In this document: positions 45,048 to 55,052 of the stretch, piece after piece
How positions within the stretch are numbered: the stretch's first letter is position 1
How the letters are laid out: each line of letters begins with the position of its first letter
Origin: Lentinula raphanica
Taxonomy: Eukaryota > Basidiomycota > Agaricomycetes > Agaricales > Omphalotaceae
DNA: 64,000 bases
Reading direction: 5' to 3'
NCBI GenBank assembly: GCA_027919835.1
Contig: JANVFP010000038.1
Coordinates: forward strand, 124,001-188,000
Position numbers and translations under genes: made by a program
Notes under the pieces: generated by a model
What the model saw: the letters and a program-made list of their open reading frames with translations, nothing else
Told to the model about the DNA's origin: nothing
Databases searched by the model: none

Positions 45048-46516
45048 GGTTCAGCAGTTTTCTCCTCTTCTTCGGGACTGGTCTCCTGATTTGGATCTGG
45101 AGTCTCTGTCCGAGTCTGAGCATACTTCTGCTTATCCAACTGCCGTTTCTGAGCTTTAGGACTTTGTCCTCTCGGACTAGTCCCTATGGTGTATTGCTTT
45201 CCAGTGTTCGGATCTGTTATGGTTAACTCTTGGTCACCAGATCCAAACGTATGGATGACACTTTCTGTCAGTACATCGAAAGGTCTACCCAACAGAATTT
45301 CGAAGGGTGCCTTTTCCTGCACATGGCATTGTAGATACAGTGTTATGGGTCCAAATCGGAATGGTACGTTCCTGGACAGTCCTTTGGTACGGGCCAGACC
45401 TCCATGCACATTCTGCATTTGGATGGTCACTTTCGGATCCCAACCTAGTCCTAATCCTAGGGCAACACACATATCGATAGCAACAATCTGAGATCCAGAG
45501 TCTAACACACTCTCGATGTCTAGATCATCTCGATTATTCACAATTGGCCACACAGATCTTAAGCCATTTCCCATAGTGGCTACTATAGTCATATCACGAC
45601 GTGAATCATTTTCATCAACGTCATGAAGAAAAGCTACCACCGGATCCAACTGAACATAATCCCCTGCCTTCATGCCATCTCGATCCTCGAGTATTTTCTC
45701 AAAGATCAAGCCTTCTGACAGACTGAGATCTTCCACGGCAATGAACTGTTGCATTTCCATCCCTGTTCTCGGGATTTCCTCGACACTAGGTTCAACATCA
45801 TGGGCCTCATTAACAAAGGACTTGATTCGTTCTTGTGGACGCACTTGGCGGTTTTTCATCTTCCTCATCATGATCTGCCTGACTTTGCCTGACAATTGGA
45901 ATGCCTCGGCAGCAGTCAATGTGATCATTTGACGAGAAATCCGATCAGCTAATTCTTCTTCAAGGCCTGGAATGAATAACTCATTCCGAAGCCGAAATTT
46001 GGGTCCCTTCGAAGATCCTTTAGATTCAGTGACCTTCTCTGGTTTGGATTTTGGTTGATTTCGAGGTATGGGTGACACTTCCCTGGGTGGGACATGATCA
46101 AAAGGTCGATGTGTTTCGTCAGATCTAGAGGGTGAGGGCTCCCTGAAACGCACTTTGCGAGTGGTCTCACTAGTTTCCTCAACTAATTCTACTTCAGAAT
46201 CAGAATCCTCTTTATCCGATTTCTCTTCGACACTAACAGATCTCGACTTCCCTAGTGAAGCATCCCCTGATGAATGATTGGATCTGTTCGATTTTCCGTT
46301 CAGATCTTTCGAATTGGATGGTTCAGGAGCAGATTTGGATTGATTGGCAACATTTTTAAAATTTGGGTGATTTCGATCTACGGGTATGTGCACTCCATCA
46401 AAACGTTTTGTCTTAGTAGGAGGCACAGTTTTCAATGAACGGGGCTTAGGTTCATCCTCATGAGTCGTGTCCTTCAGCTGGGACCTTGTTTTTCGTCCCT
46501 TGCTCGACTCAATCAT
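45038..46516 (-). CDS. pro: Retrotransposon protease
   Basis: Frame -1 relative to gag. It can be read from the gag slip site (46534-46528); an in-frame ATG also exists at 46516. The first 230 residues are very rich in charged residues and Ser/Pro. The retropepsin core follows: VLDSGSQIVAIDM, with the catalytic Asp-Ser-Gly, and later APFEILLGRPFDVLT, the hydrophobic-hydrophobic-G pattern of the aspartic protease. It should process the gag-pro-pol polyprotein. It ends KTAEPNF followed by TAG within the second slip signal. Confidence 0.87.
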   Translation of the reverse strand: MIESSKGRKTRSQLKDTTHEDEPKPRSLKTVPPTKTKRFDGVHIPVDRNHPNFKNVANQSKSAPEPSNSKDLNGKSNRSNHSSGDASLGKSRSVSVEEKSDKEDSDSEVELVEETSETTRKVRFREPSPSRSDETHRPFDHVPPREVSPIPRNQPKSKPEKVTESKGSSKGPKFRLRNELFIPGLEEELADRISRQMITLTAAEAFQLSGKVRQIMMRKMKNRQVRPQERIKSFVNEAHDVEPSVEEIPRTGMEMQQFIAVEDLSLSEGLIFEKILEDRDGMKAGDYVQLDPVVAFLHDVDENDSRRDMTIVATMGNGLRSVWPIVNNRDDLDIESVLDSGSQIVAIDMCVALGLGLGWDPKVTIQMQNVHGGLARTKGLSRNVPFRFGPITLYLQCHVQEKAPFEILLGRPFDVLTESVIHTFGSGDQELTITDPNTGKQYTIGTSPRGQSPKAQKRQLDKQKYAQTRTETPDPNQETSPEEEEKTAEPNF

Positions 46517-46534
46517 CGGATCCTCTAGTTTCCC
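46461..46534 (-). promoter_or_regulatory. Predicted -1 frameshift signal, gag to protease
   Basis: Slippery heptamer G GGA AAC (46534-46528) directly followed by the gag stop TAG (46527-46525). Downstream are paired segments TGAGTCG (46511-46505) with CGACTCA (46467-46461), enclosing GGGAC (46499-46495) with GTCCC (46484-46480). The spacer of 16 nt to the stem is longer than usual. The -1 frame is open into protease. Confidence 0.78.
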
Positions 46535-48039
46535 GACTCATTACTGTACACCGTTGCAACATTGTTGCTAGATCTCCCCTGGGAAGATTCAACTACGTTG
46601 GCAAGGTACAACCAAGTAGGATCCCCCAATTGATCTGCATAATCCTCTTCATCGGGGATTAGATCATTGTATAACGTCGCCAAAACAGGCCAGTTCTTGC
46701 TCTGAGCATATTTCACGATCTTTTGGTATCGAGTTTCCGGACCAAAGTTATTTGGTAACGGAGATCCATCTTTCAGCTTAAGACGTTTGGATCCTTGAGA
46801 CTCCGGCATCACCCAGCCTTTCCCAAGGAGTTCCATGAACAAAGGACAGTTACTCATCATATGATCTGGTCCTCGACACAAGAAACACGTTCGATCTGGC
46901 ATTCCTTGGCCTGGAGGGGGATTTACATTAAGGATCCCTCGACCCTGCCCACTGGTTCCGGGATTACCACTACCAGAAAAGCCAGGTCTGGGCTGGGGTC
47001 GCATTCCAGCATCCGATTTTCCTGCCCTAACATCATTGAGCAATTGCTGCAACGACGTCAGTTCATCCTGAAAACGCGTCTTAAGATTCCCCATTTCCTT
47101 GAGCATCAACGACGATTTGTCCACATTTTCCACAAAGGCACGTTCATGGTCCTCTGCCTGTTCCTGCTTAACACTAGATCTAGTGTCTGTAGCAAAGAAA
47201 CGGGTCAGATCTGGCGTTTCCTCTTTAGCAGCTGCTGGGGTAACCACCGGAATATAGATCCCTCCCCTAGAGTTGGTCTCTGCATTCAGGACAGCTCCAT
47301 CCGTTCCAGTAAAGGTCTGGTATAGTGATTCGAGAGGGGGCTGCCTAGCCACAGCCTCTGCAGCACTTTTCCATTCCGAGAACGTATATGGATCATCCGT
47401 ACGTCGTTTCGCAAGTTTCGAGTTGGGGACCTGATGCTGAACTCGTTTCGAGACAGCTTTTCTCAGGTTTCCATCGAATGCTGATAGAAAGACTGACACC
47501 AATTCATGGTTTCCAATCGCCGGAGGCGGTTTCAACAACTTATTGGCCTCGACTTCGAACAACATACAATAGATCAACAGCTCAGATCCATCCTCGACTC
47601 TCAATGGTCGAAACCTCTGAACCAATTCCAGCATAGCTTTCTTGGAACCCAGGGGTTTGCCAAAGATAGACGGGAACCGCTCAATCATGGCTCGAAGGAA
47701 TTGATCTGCATCCTCCTTTCCTTCCTCCGCTCCAGGGAGATGCTCTAAAGCTTGCTTCGTCTGGAGAGTCATCCATCCAAAGATCCTTTGCATCTTCACC
47801 TTCTCAGAGGTCACACCCGTGGCTTGGAACGTCGTTAGACAGAACCTCATCCATTCAGGCATTTGGATCGGATCAGCTAGATCCAAGATCATAGCCGTTT
47901 TATGAGTGGCAGGGAACTTCGCATTGTTGTATTCCCCTTGCTCTTCAGGAGACAACGCAGGAGGTCCCAACAGTTTGAGGATATCCACTGGAGCCTCGTT
48001 TGCACCTTGTGCATTTTGGTCATTTTGTGTAGTACTCAT
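46525..48039 (-). CDS. gag: Retrotransposon gag
   Basis: 504-codon frame from ATG 48039 (MSTTQNDQNAQGANE). It contains a capsid-like helical region (MPEWMRFCLTTFQATGV, FLRAMIERFPSIFG, LVQRFRPLRVEDGSELLIY) and one CCHC zinc knuckle CFLCRGPDHMMSNC near 46,850-46,890, preceded by a Gly/Pro-rich linker. This is the usual layout of a nucleocapsid-bearing gag. The same frame is open for another 121 codons upstream to 48402 without an ATG but with protein-like content (APRESRTSKNAGSLDYFDPE), so initiation at a non-AUG codon or a spliced leader could extend the product. Ends at TAG within a slippery site, so a fraction should read on into protease. Confidence 0.88.
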   Translation of the reverse strand: MSTTQNDQNAQGANEAPVDILKLLGPPALSPEEQGEYNNAKFPATHKTAMILDLADPIQMPEWMRFCLTTFQATGVTSEKVKMQRIFGWMTLQTKQALEHLPGAEEGKEDADQFLRAMIERFPSIFGKPLGSKKAMLELVQRFRPLRVEDGSELLIYCMLFEVEANKLLKPPPAIGNHELVSVFLSAFDGNLRKAVSKRVQHQVPNSKLAKRRTDDPYTFSEWKSAAEAVARQPPLESLYQTFTGTDGAVLNAETNSRGGIYIPVVTPAAAKEETPDLTRFFATDTRSSVKQEQAEDHERAFVENVDKSSLMLKEMGNLKTRFQDELTSLQQLLNDVRAGKSDAGMRPQPRPGFSGSGNPGTSGQGRGILNVNPPPGQGMPDRTCFLCRGPDHMMSNCPLFMELLGKGWVMPESQGSKRLKLKDGSPLPNNFGPETRYQKIVKYAQSKNWPVLATLYNDLIPDEEDYADQLGDPTWLYLANVVESSQGRSSNNVATVYSNESGN

Positions 48040-48476
48040 CGTTATATTTGGTATTCTGTTCCCAAACACGATACGTTGCAAGTCAAAAGAAATAGAGTTT
48101 GGTAATGTAGGATTCAAACTAGTCAAATCGACTGGTTCAGCAGTAACTGCCTGACGTCTACTGCTTCCTTGCACTACACCAGATCTGTTCGTTCTTGGAA
48201 CTTCAGAAGCAGATCTAGCAGCAGTCCCGTTATCTGGATTGCTCTTTGCTCGTCCGAGGTTCTTCGGATCGTAGACAGGAACCGTAGGCTTCTTTGTAAC
48301 ACGTTTTCTTTTATCCGGGGCTTGCACCTCTGGATCAAAGTAATCTAAAGAACCTGCGTTCTTCGACGTCCGAGACTCCCTTGGAGCTATTTTTAAGATC
48401 AAACAAAGTTCGACCTAAGGCAATGGTTTGAGAAATCGATAGATCTCTCGAGTTCGTTCCAAAATATAGATTCCAC

Positions 48477-48494
48477 CCCTCGCGGTGGGCTCCA
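48477..48494 (-). promoter_or_regulatory. Primer binding site
   Basis: In element orientation TGGAGCCCACCGCGAGGG begins two bases after the 5' LTR end. It starts with TGG, complementary to a tRNA CCA end, at the usual position for minus-strand priming. The tRNA identity was not determined. Confidence 0.75.
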
Positions 48495-48496
48495 GA

Positions 48497-50189
48497 TAAC
48501 GAGGATATGAAGGGTGCAATTTAATGCTTCGTTGGATAGATCTAATGACCTAGTGACTTTATCACTGAACACTGATCACCAATATACTTCTTATGTCGTT
48601 TGTCAAATGTATTGAAGCGAGGTGTGGGGCGTTGTCAGAGATTCCGCACGATCTTATACCTTAGAACGAACTGGTAGTCTTAAAAGATCTACTGGATCCG
48701 CAATACAGGTCAACAGAGCGAAGTGACACGGAAGTACAGATCTTTTGATCTGGACTCGAAGGGGGTGAGTGATCCACTCAAAGGGTTTACAAGGAACGAA
48801 AGGACTCGTATAGATCAGACTTTATGACCACACAAATACTATCAGAACCAGGTTGAAGATCTACTGATCACCGATCACAGGAAACCTTCCACAGCTCGTA
48901 TGGATCACCGATCACCACACGTCTGCTTGATCAGAGCCACCAAACTCTGAACGCTCACTTGGAACAACCGAGAACCAAGCCCTCTGTATCTCCACGATAG
49001 GAGTCTACCTTCGATTCAAATCTAGCTGAGACTTTATCAACTGACAAGATATCGGGCCTAACGAGATGAGAATTTCACAACCACTTTCGAAGACCGCCCG
49101 GCTTACAAAGCCTTTACTCCTCACGTATGAGAGCAAAGGTTAGCTAGTCAGAGAAACTGGGCACAAAACCTGAACTATATTTTTGTAGGCTACGTCCTTA
49201 AGTACTTCTACGAATAGATCTGTAGCCAATTTACTATTTTATGGAATAGATCTATAGATTTGAGAGAACGGAGTCCGAGATCTGATACAAATAAGGAAAG
49301 ATAGGACGAGAAACGATACAAACACCAGAGAAACAGAGAGTAAAAAGGATAAAAACAAGTAAAATGTCCATTTCTGGGGGTCCTTCGTCGAGATCTAGTT
49401 GCCTGACCTTCGAATCCGGACCTGGTCTGTGCGTCCATCCACATGCTGGTGGTTAAAGGGCACGGATAAGCTCCTGCACAGGTAACTCAAACGTTTCCTC
49501 ATTTGATTCCGCTATGTGAACGGTTGTATGCCTCTCCAACTGAATGGGAGTACATATAAAGGGGGGAAACCTGTCCCAATAGGTTCGTTTGGCTTCTAGC
49601 TTTCCAACGATATGCATATATCGAATAGATCCAGAGGTTTAACAATGGTGAAGTCGAAAGATCTACCCTTGCAACACTCCTGGTCAAAGCTGTACATCTC
49701 AGGCGTCTATTTCCCATTTAGGAAACGTCCACATGTAACTGGGATGATACACTTTGGTTGTTTCTCCGTTTAGTCACATTCCTGCGACCTGATCCATCCC
49801 GAAACTCGATCTAAGTGAACAGATCTGTTGAGTCTGGGCCTTGAATAATCCATCCCCACTGGTAATACGAATAGATCTATTGGTTCTAAGCTCGTCTCGG
49901 TGCAGTATCATACTCAGTTGGCCGTTAGGCGTTGAAAACTAAGTTGATAATCCCTTGATAGCTCATATCAGAGGTGGCTTTGTCTTGAAGGACTCCCCGA
50001 CCAAGGGACTCGAGTGTTAACTCTTATTATTCGTCAGGATGTGTTTTCCTGTCTGGATCTGACGTCCTGGCATTAACATGATACAAGTTTGACTGTCAGC
50101 TCGGGCTCACTACAGTCCTTTAGTACTCTACAAGGCTCTAATCGTTAAAATTAGGCCATTGCATGCCTGCACGCAAAATGGGCGTATTA
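48497..50189 (-). repeat. Long terminal repeat, 5' LTR of the minus-strand element
   Basis: 1693 bp, nearly identical by eye to 24779-26478. It should hold the promoter of the element. Followed by the target duplication ACGG at 50190-50193. Confidence 0.93.
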
Positions 50190-50437
50190 ACGGTTTGCTG
50201 TGGCTGCCGATACTCAGTAGTAGCAGCAATGAAGATTCAAGGATAGTCCAATAAGATACACATGATAGGGGCTAGTTACACTAAGCAACAAAAGAGGCTC
50301 AGGCTATGTACATACTAAATGATCAGTTTAGCTACTACTACTACTAGATGCAGCAGTGTGACTGTGCTGCATGCATCTATCTATATCTATCCTCGACAAA
50401 AGGTTGTCCACAAGCCTTGAATCTATTCTAGTTCTGA

Positions 50438-51577
50438 TCAGACTGATCTATAACTTGGAGGTCCAATGCTGCCAGTAGTATATTGGGGACCTCTGTTCAA
50501 AGGAACTTCGGCATGAGTAGTCAAAGCAGAAGCAGGAGTTTTGGATGGAGGAATTCTGTGTGGCAGGCCAATGAAGGTATGTTGGGTATAGTAAGGGATA
50601 GCAATAATTCTTTGGCCCATCAACTTGTGTACTTTATGTCGCCTAAAGTAATAGTAAACCCCTATTGAGATGAACAGGGTGAGAATACCAACACCAGTTG
50701 AGACACCTATAATTGTGTCTTTTACTGACTGGGAAGTTCTATTAGAGGATGTACTAGATGGCACATTTGAAAATGTACTTGTTGTGGACAAGGATAATGA
50801 TTGTGTTGCCATAGGTTGTGATAAACTTGTTGTGGACAAGGATGATGATTGTGTTGTGACTGTTGTCATAGGTCGTGATAGACTTGTTGTGGACAAGAAT
50901 GATGATTGGGTTGTTGTAGGTTGCAGTGGACTAGTATTTGAATGATGAACAGGTCAAGTCTAACTATAACTTAGCAAACTAAGGTACTTACATAGTACTA
51001 CTGATTGTGTTTGAATGCTCTTGTGTACTAGCAGAAAACCTTGCTGTAGCAAATGGCACATTACTAATTCTAGAATTAGCATAGCCAGAAGGTCAGAAAA
51101 GTTTTCCTTTGCATACTTCAATGCATCACTGGTGTAGGCAACTAGTATGTATAATCTGCTGCACCAGTTTCAGTTTGAATAAGTCAGTTTGAATAAGTAA
51201 TGTAATGTGTATCCAATATGCCTACCCAGGCGCTGTCAGAATTGGATGTGCCACTTCACCAGCTCCAGGCTTGGCATTGAAAACTCCTAACCGGAGAAGG
51301 AAGTCATCTTCTCCTTGTATCCCAACTGCAAAGGGATTGTTTGCAGTGTCTCCTTCAGCATAAATCCAACCCACAGCAAATGTCTGATTCACTTGTACTA
51401 CTGGGGAAGGACTCAGAAAAAAGCTAATTGTCCACACAGGCTGCACAAAGAAATTGCTATCAACGAGTTTTGCATAAGAGCAACATATGTCAATGCACTA
51501 GGCTTTGGACAGTAAGGTTGACAACTGTTTGCTCACAAGAATAGTAGACCAGCCAACATTGGGTATAGTACTTCCAT
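50438..51577 (-). CDS. Predicted single-pass membrane protein with Ser/Thr-rich stalk
   Basis: Five exons are proposed. ATG 51577 begins a short hydrophobic signal sequence (MEVLYPMLAGLLF), joined to FLSPSPVVQVNQTFAVGW. A beta-rich ectodomain follows (GIQGEDDFLLRLGVFN, then LYILVAYTSDALKISNVPFATARFSAS). Next is a Ser/Thr-rich stalk with repeats of SLSTTSLSQPM type, then a transmembrane helix (DTIIGVSTGVGILTLFISIGV) and basic YYYFRRHKVHK on the cytosolic side. The tail is Pro-rich. Signal, ectodomain, stalk, helix and tail is a common arrangement in agaricomycete surface proteins of unknown role. The first exon and the 47-nt intron near 51,100 are inferred from frame only. The low-complexity stalk reads as near-repeats of about 60 nt. 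Confidence 0.6.
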
Positions 51578-52229
51578 CTTGAGACAGCCTTGTATATCTT
51601 GACTGAAGACAAGAAAGCAAGCAAAGGGGTAAACTTAGGTAAAGCCAGCGACCAGGATTGTCTGCAACAAGGAAAATGTCTGGATTTGGGCAACATGCCA
51701 GAATTTAAAAGAAAAGGCTCTAACTGTGGCCATGCCTTTCAGAAGAATTTGAAGATCTCAAGACATACTTATTGCAACTGAGAAGATAGGTATACATAGT
51801 TGATGATTACCATGAGATGATCATGATCATTTTAATGCCAACCTGGCTACCAGTCTTGTAATTCATAAACATGAATAAGACTTGAGCTTGAGGTTCCAAT
51901 CTGCGCCCATGGGTACAAACCATAGCAACAGAAATGAGTTAGGGCTATGATATGCAAGGATCTATGAACCTATGTCAAATTTGTATAAATCATATCAGCA
52001 AGTTCAAGGCGGTCGTGTAGGGCACCAGAAAATAAGCTCAACGGTGTTTGAGGTGATGATTCAAATCAAAGAGGCAGCACTTTGTAACAGCCCTCGGAAC
52101 ACCTGCCAGTGTTAGGATCATTGGTCGTGTAGGGGTCAGATCACAGAGATCATGATAAACGTCATTCCAGCAACAACCTCTTGGCTGGTCTTCAACAGAA
52201 GGCCTGATGGTGATGGAGAACTTGAAGTG
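51578..52229. other. Intergenic, no supported gene
   Basis: No gene. The word GGTCGTGTAGGG occurs twice (near 52,009 and 52,123), not obviously meaningful. Confidence 0.45.
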
Positions 52230-52550
52230 TTTTCATACTTGCTTTGACGCTCCCAAAATACCTAGTGATATCTCAAGTGAGATGGATGAGAAGGCAGCTG
52301 GGGCCATTCTCAGCTCGACCGTGGTCGAAAGGACACGTTGTCAAGATCATCCTTCTACCGTGGCTGAAGATGATGACTAGAGAGTAACGGAGGGTTTCAG
52401 AGAACGATGCGATACAGCCTCTAGAAATTTGTTCGGGCGTGACTCCAAAAGGTGATTCTTGTATATCTGCGTTCGAGCTTTGTAGAACGTGAAGGATTTG
52501 CGACCATTGGAGGTAACATTAAACGGAGACTGAGAAAGTGTTTCGAGTGA
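52230..52550 (+). pseudogene. Decayed 3' fragment of a histidine acid phosphatase gene
   Basis: Translated in shifting frames it matches the C-terminal part of the intact phytase at 18986-20874: GPFSAR (intact: VPFSAR), VERTRCQDHP (VERMRCQDRS), RVSENDAIQPLEICSGVTPKG (20-residue match region to RVLVNDAVQPLAFCSGVTPEG) and a final KCFE before TGA 52548-52550. At least two frame changes and an internal TAG break it. No catalytic part is left. It is a dead paralog or a relic of a duplication. Confidence 0.8.
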
Positions 52551-53259
52551 AGAGTTTTAGTAGCCCAGAGTTGAGGCTGACATTCATCTCTACACATATG
52601 CGGCACTGTGCCAGGCTCGATTATACTGACAATGTACATGGTCATATTAGATACCTACGAGTATATTCCGCGTAAACCGTTGCCTAGTTGTGTCCTGTTG
52701 TGTCGCTCTGAAAAGTGATCCTCGACGTTTTCTGAAATTCTTGAGCGGAACTTGAGTCTTGAGGCGGTCTGGATTCGGGAAGTTCCGCTGTGCCAAGACG
52801 TGCGAGCAACGGTGCCGGTGGAATAACATCCAGGATGCGAGTGCAGGGAGGTGCAGGGAGAGGGCGAGCTTGTGTAAGAGTGATGAACAAAACCGACGGT
52901 GATGATGTAGAGCTCTTCATGTTCGCGGAAACGGATAAAAAGTTTTCATTGGGAGGGAGGAGAAGTAGCGTGGGAATATTTTGTTACGTTTGATGGGATA
53001 ATCTAAATAGGAAATTGCTCCACAAAACGCTTCAGGGTTTTCTTCAATTCTTCCATCTTCCTTTCATCTCTCGCGTCACGACGCGTTTGGACGTGTTCAG
53101 GCTAATTACAATTGTAAAATGCGACTACCGAATCGGAGAATTCAAGCCTTTCCATCGGTATCTTGAACGACAGGTAGTGTATATAAGCCTATCATGAGAC
53201 CCTGACTCTCATCCTTCCTCCTTTTCTCTATCCTATCCTATCCTAACATCCCTCGCTCT
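52551..53259. other. Intergenic with promoter of the GH105-like gene
   Basis: Minus-strand open frames at 52647-52920 have no recognisable content. TATATAAG at 53180-53187 lies about 75 bp before ATG 53260, followed by C/T-rich leader. Confidence 0.5.
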
Positions 53260-54611
53260 ATGCTGTCCTCTACCCTTGTCGCTCTTTTTGTCCTATCCTC
53301 AGTCCAAGCTGATGCTTTAGCCTGGCGTACGCCTTCCAATGCCGATCCGTTCCCCTATGATCCAGGTTTCGACATCGAAGCAGTCGCAGCGACAGCCAAA
53401 GCACTTCCATCCCACTCATGGGAATACGGAACCGCCACTGAAGCTCTCCTCGAACTTTACAACTCATCCTACTCGGTCTTCGGCTCCGCCACATTCCCTG
53501 TACCATTCCTCATCCCAGCTGGTGTACCCTCGCTCGCGTACGCAGCCGATGTCATCGTTCTTGGCACCGGAGCGAACGGTTTATCCGATGGAGATGGTGC
53601 AGTAGGCGACCCAGCGAGTTTGGGTGTCGGCGCGGTCATGCTCGGAAAGACCAACGCGTCTTTCGCGGGTGGTGCGTATCAGGAGTTTGAGTATATTACT
53701 GGTCAAGCACCGAGATGGTATAATGGCGCTATTTCCCAGCGCACGGATGTTCCTGAACTCTGGGCGGACTGGATGTACATGGCTCCTCCCTTCCTTGCGT
53801 ATTACGCTGCAGACACTTATAACACTTCGCTCTTGCAGTCGGCTGTTGAGCAATGCGGGATGTATCGTCAGGCTCTCAAGACGAACTTGACGAGTGATGT
53901 GTCGTACGACGGCGTCTGGGAACATATCGTTGGTCCTCAAAGTGCTGATTTGGGTATTTGGGGTACTGGAAATGGCTGGGCTTCCGCAGGGATGACTCGT
54001 GTGTTGGCTACCGTGGTTAACGCACCTGGCTCAGTCACCTATGGTTGGAAAGATGAGGCTGTTAGTAACCTCACTTCGTGGATTGAAGAAATTGTCCAGG
54101 GAGCCATGGGTGCACCGATGGTTGATGGTCTCTTGAGGAACTATCTTAATGATACTTCCGGTGACGGCCATGGTTTCGGAGATATCTCCAGCTCGTCGCT
54201 TATCGCTTCTGTCGTCTACAGGTTAGTTCTTGCGTTATTGCCTGTTTGCAGAAACGAATTGCTCATTTTTCTGAATCATAGAATGGCCGTATTGCAACCT
54301 CAAACTTTCGATTCCAGCTACGTCTCATGGGCAGAAGCTATCCGAACCACTCTAGGTGGAAACGATTCGGCTGGCAACCCTCATGTTACAACGAATGGTA
54401 CTGTTACCCCTGCTGGTACGCTATTTCCTGCCCCCCTTTTTACATCGTTTTTGCTCACTCGTTGTTCGATTGAATCCTCGCAGTCAACCCTCTGAACTGG
54501 TACGACACTACGCCTTACACCGCTGGCAGTCCTGAAGGCAACAACTTTGTTGTGTTGATGTATGCGGCCTGGAGAGACTGCATCATTGCCGGTGTTTGCT
54601 CACAATCATAA
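53260..54611 (+). CDS. Secreted six-hairpin glycosidase-like protein (GH105/GH88 type)
   Basis: Exons 53260-54221, 54282-54415 and 54484-54611. Signal peptide MLSSTLVALFVLSSVQADA. The body has an alpha-helical pattern with ELWADWMYMAPPFLAYYAADT, DGVWEHIVGPQSADLGIWGTGNGWASAGMTRVL and GDGHGFGDISSSSLIAS, the order typical of GH105-like (alpha/alpha)6 enzymes, and ends DTTPYTAGSPEGNNFVVLMYAAWRDC. Known GH105 and GH88 enzymes hydrolyse unsaturated uronyl residues left by pectin or glycosaminoglycan lyases. The exact substrate here is not readable. The Asp expected for catalysis is probably in the DGVW or PELWADW segment; I did not confirm it. Several N-glycosylation sites. Complete gene. Confidence 0.8.
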
Positions 54612-55052
54612 AACTTGCGTCGCGTTTTCTTGTCAAAAAAGACACTCGGGTTTCATGGTCCTGTTTCTCCTACATGGCTCGGCGAGAGGATCAGAGAAAA
54701 GGGTCCTCGACATGTTGAATATACTTTGTCGACTGCATACCTATAATACTGTTTATACCTGACGTCGAGTGTACATACACGTTGGCATTCTATTTATGTA
54801 GTATCTTCCTTTGTAGGATACCAAATGCGTTCTTTACCATTGCTCAAAACATTCACTCTTGGAGAAGATTGAACTCAACGTTCAACTTACAGCCTGCACA
54901 ACCTTCGCATTTTCAACTGGCCCCCGTCTCAGCCCACCTCATTTCATGTATTCCTCTCTGATTATGATGAGCTCGAAGCAAATTTAAATATCTTTGAAGC
55001 TTGCAGCCTCAGAGAGCTCGTTAGGGGCTGTTACTTTGAGTGATCTTGCCGA
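54612..55052. other. Intergenic, no supported gene
   Basis: 3' flank of the hydrolase and 5' flank of the IWS1 gene; nothing recognised. Confidence 0.5.

Larger units (their letters stand above)
24779..50189 (-). mobile_element. Ty3-type LTR retrotransposon, about 17.1 kb without the nested hAT
   Basis: Flanked by two long direct repeats (24779-26478 and 48497-50189) and by 4-bp duplications ACGG. Transcription runs on the minus strand: 5' LTR at the right, then primer binding site (48494-48477), gag, protease, pol, and a polypurine tract (26486-26479) next to the 3' LTR. Domain order protease, reverse transcriptase, RNase H, integrase marks the Ty3 group. Integrase is split by a hAT insertion at 33069-41333. 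Between the end of pol (32608) and the 3' LTR are about 6.1 kb that code for two genes on the opposite strand. The two LTRs differ by one substitution and two small indels that I could find by eye, so insertion is very recent. Confidence 0.93.

Noticed and set aside
52009..52135. GGTCGTGTAGGG repeated twice as a regulatory repeat
   Set aside because: Only two copies, no symmetry and no nearby gene to regulate.
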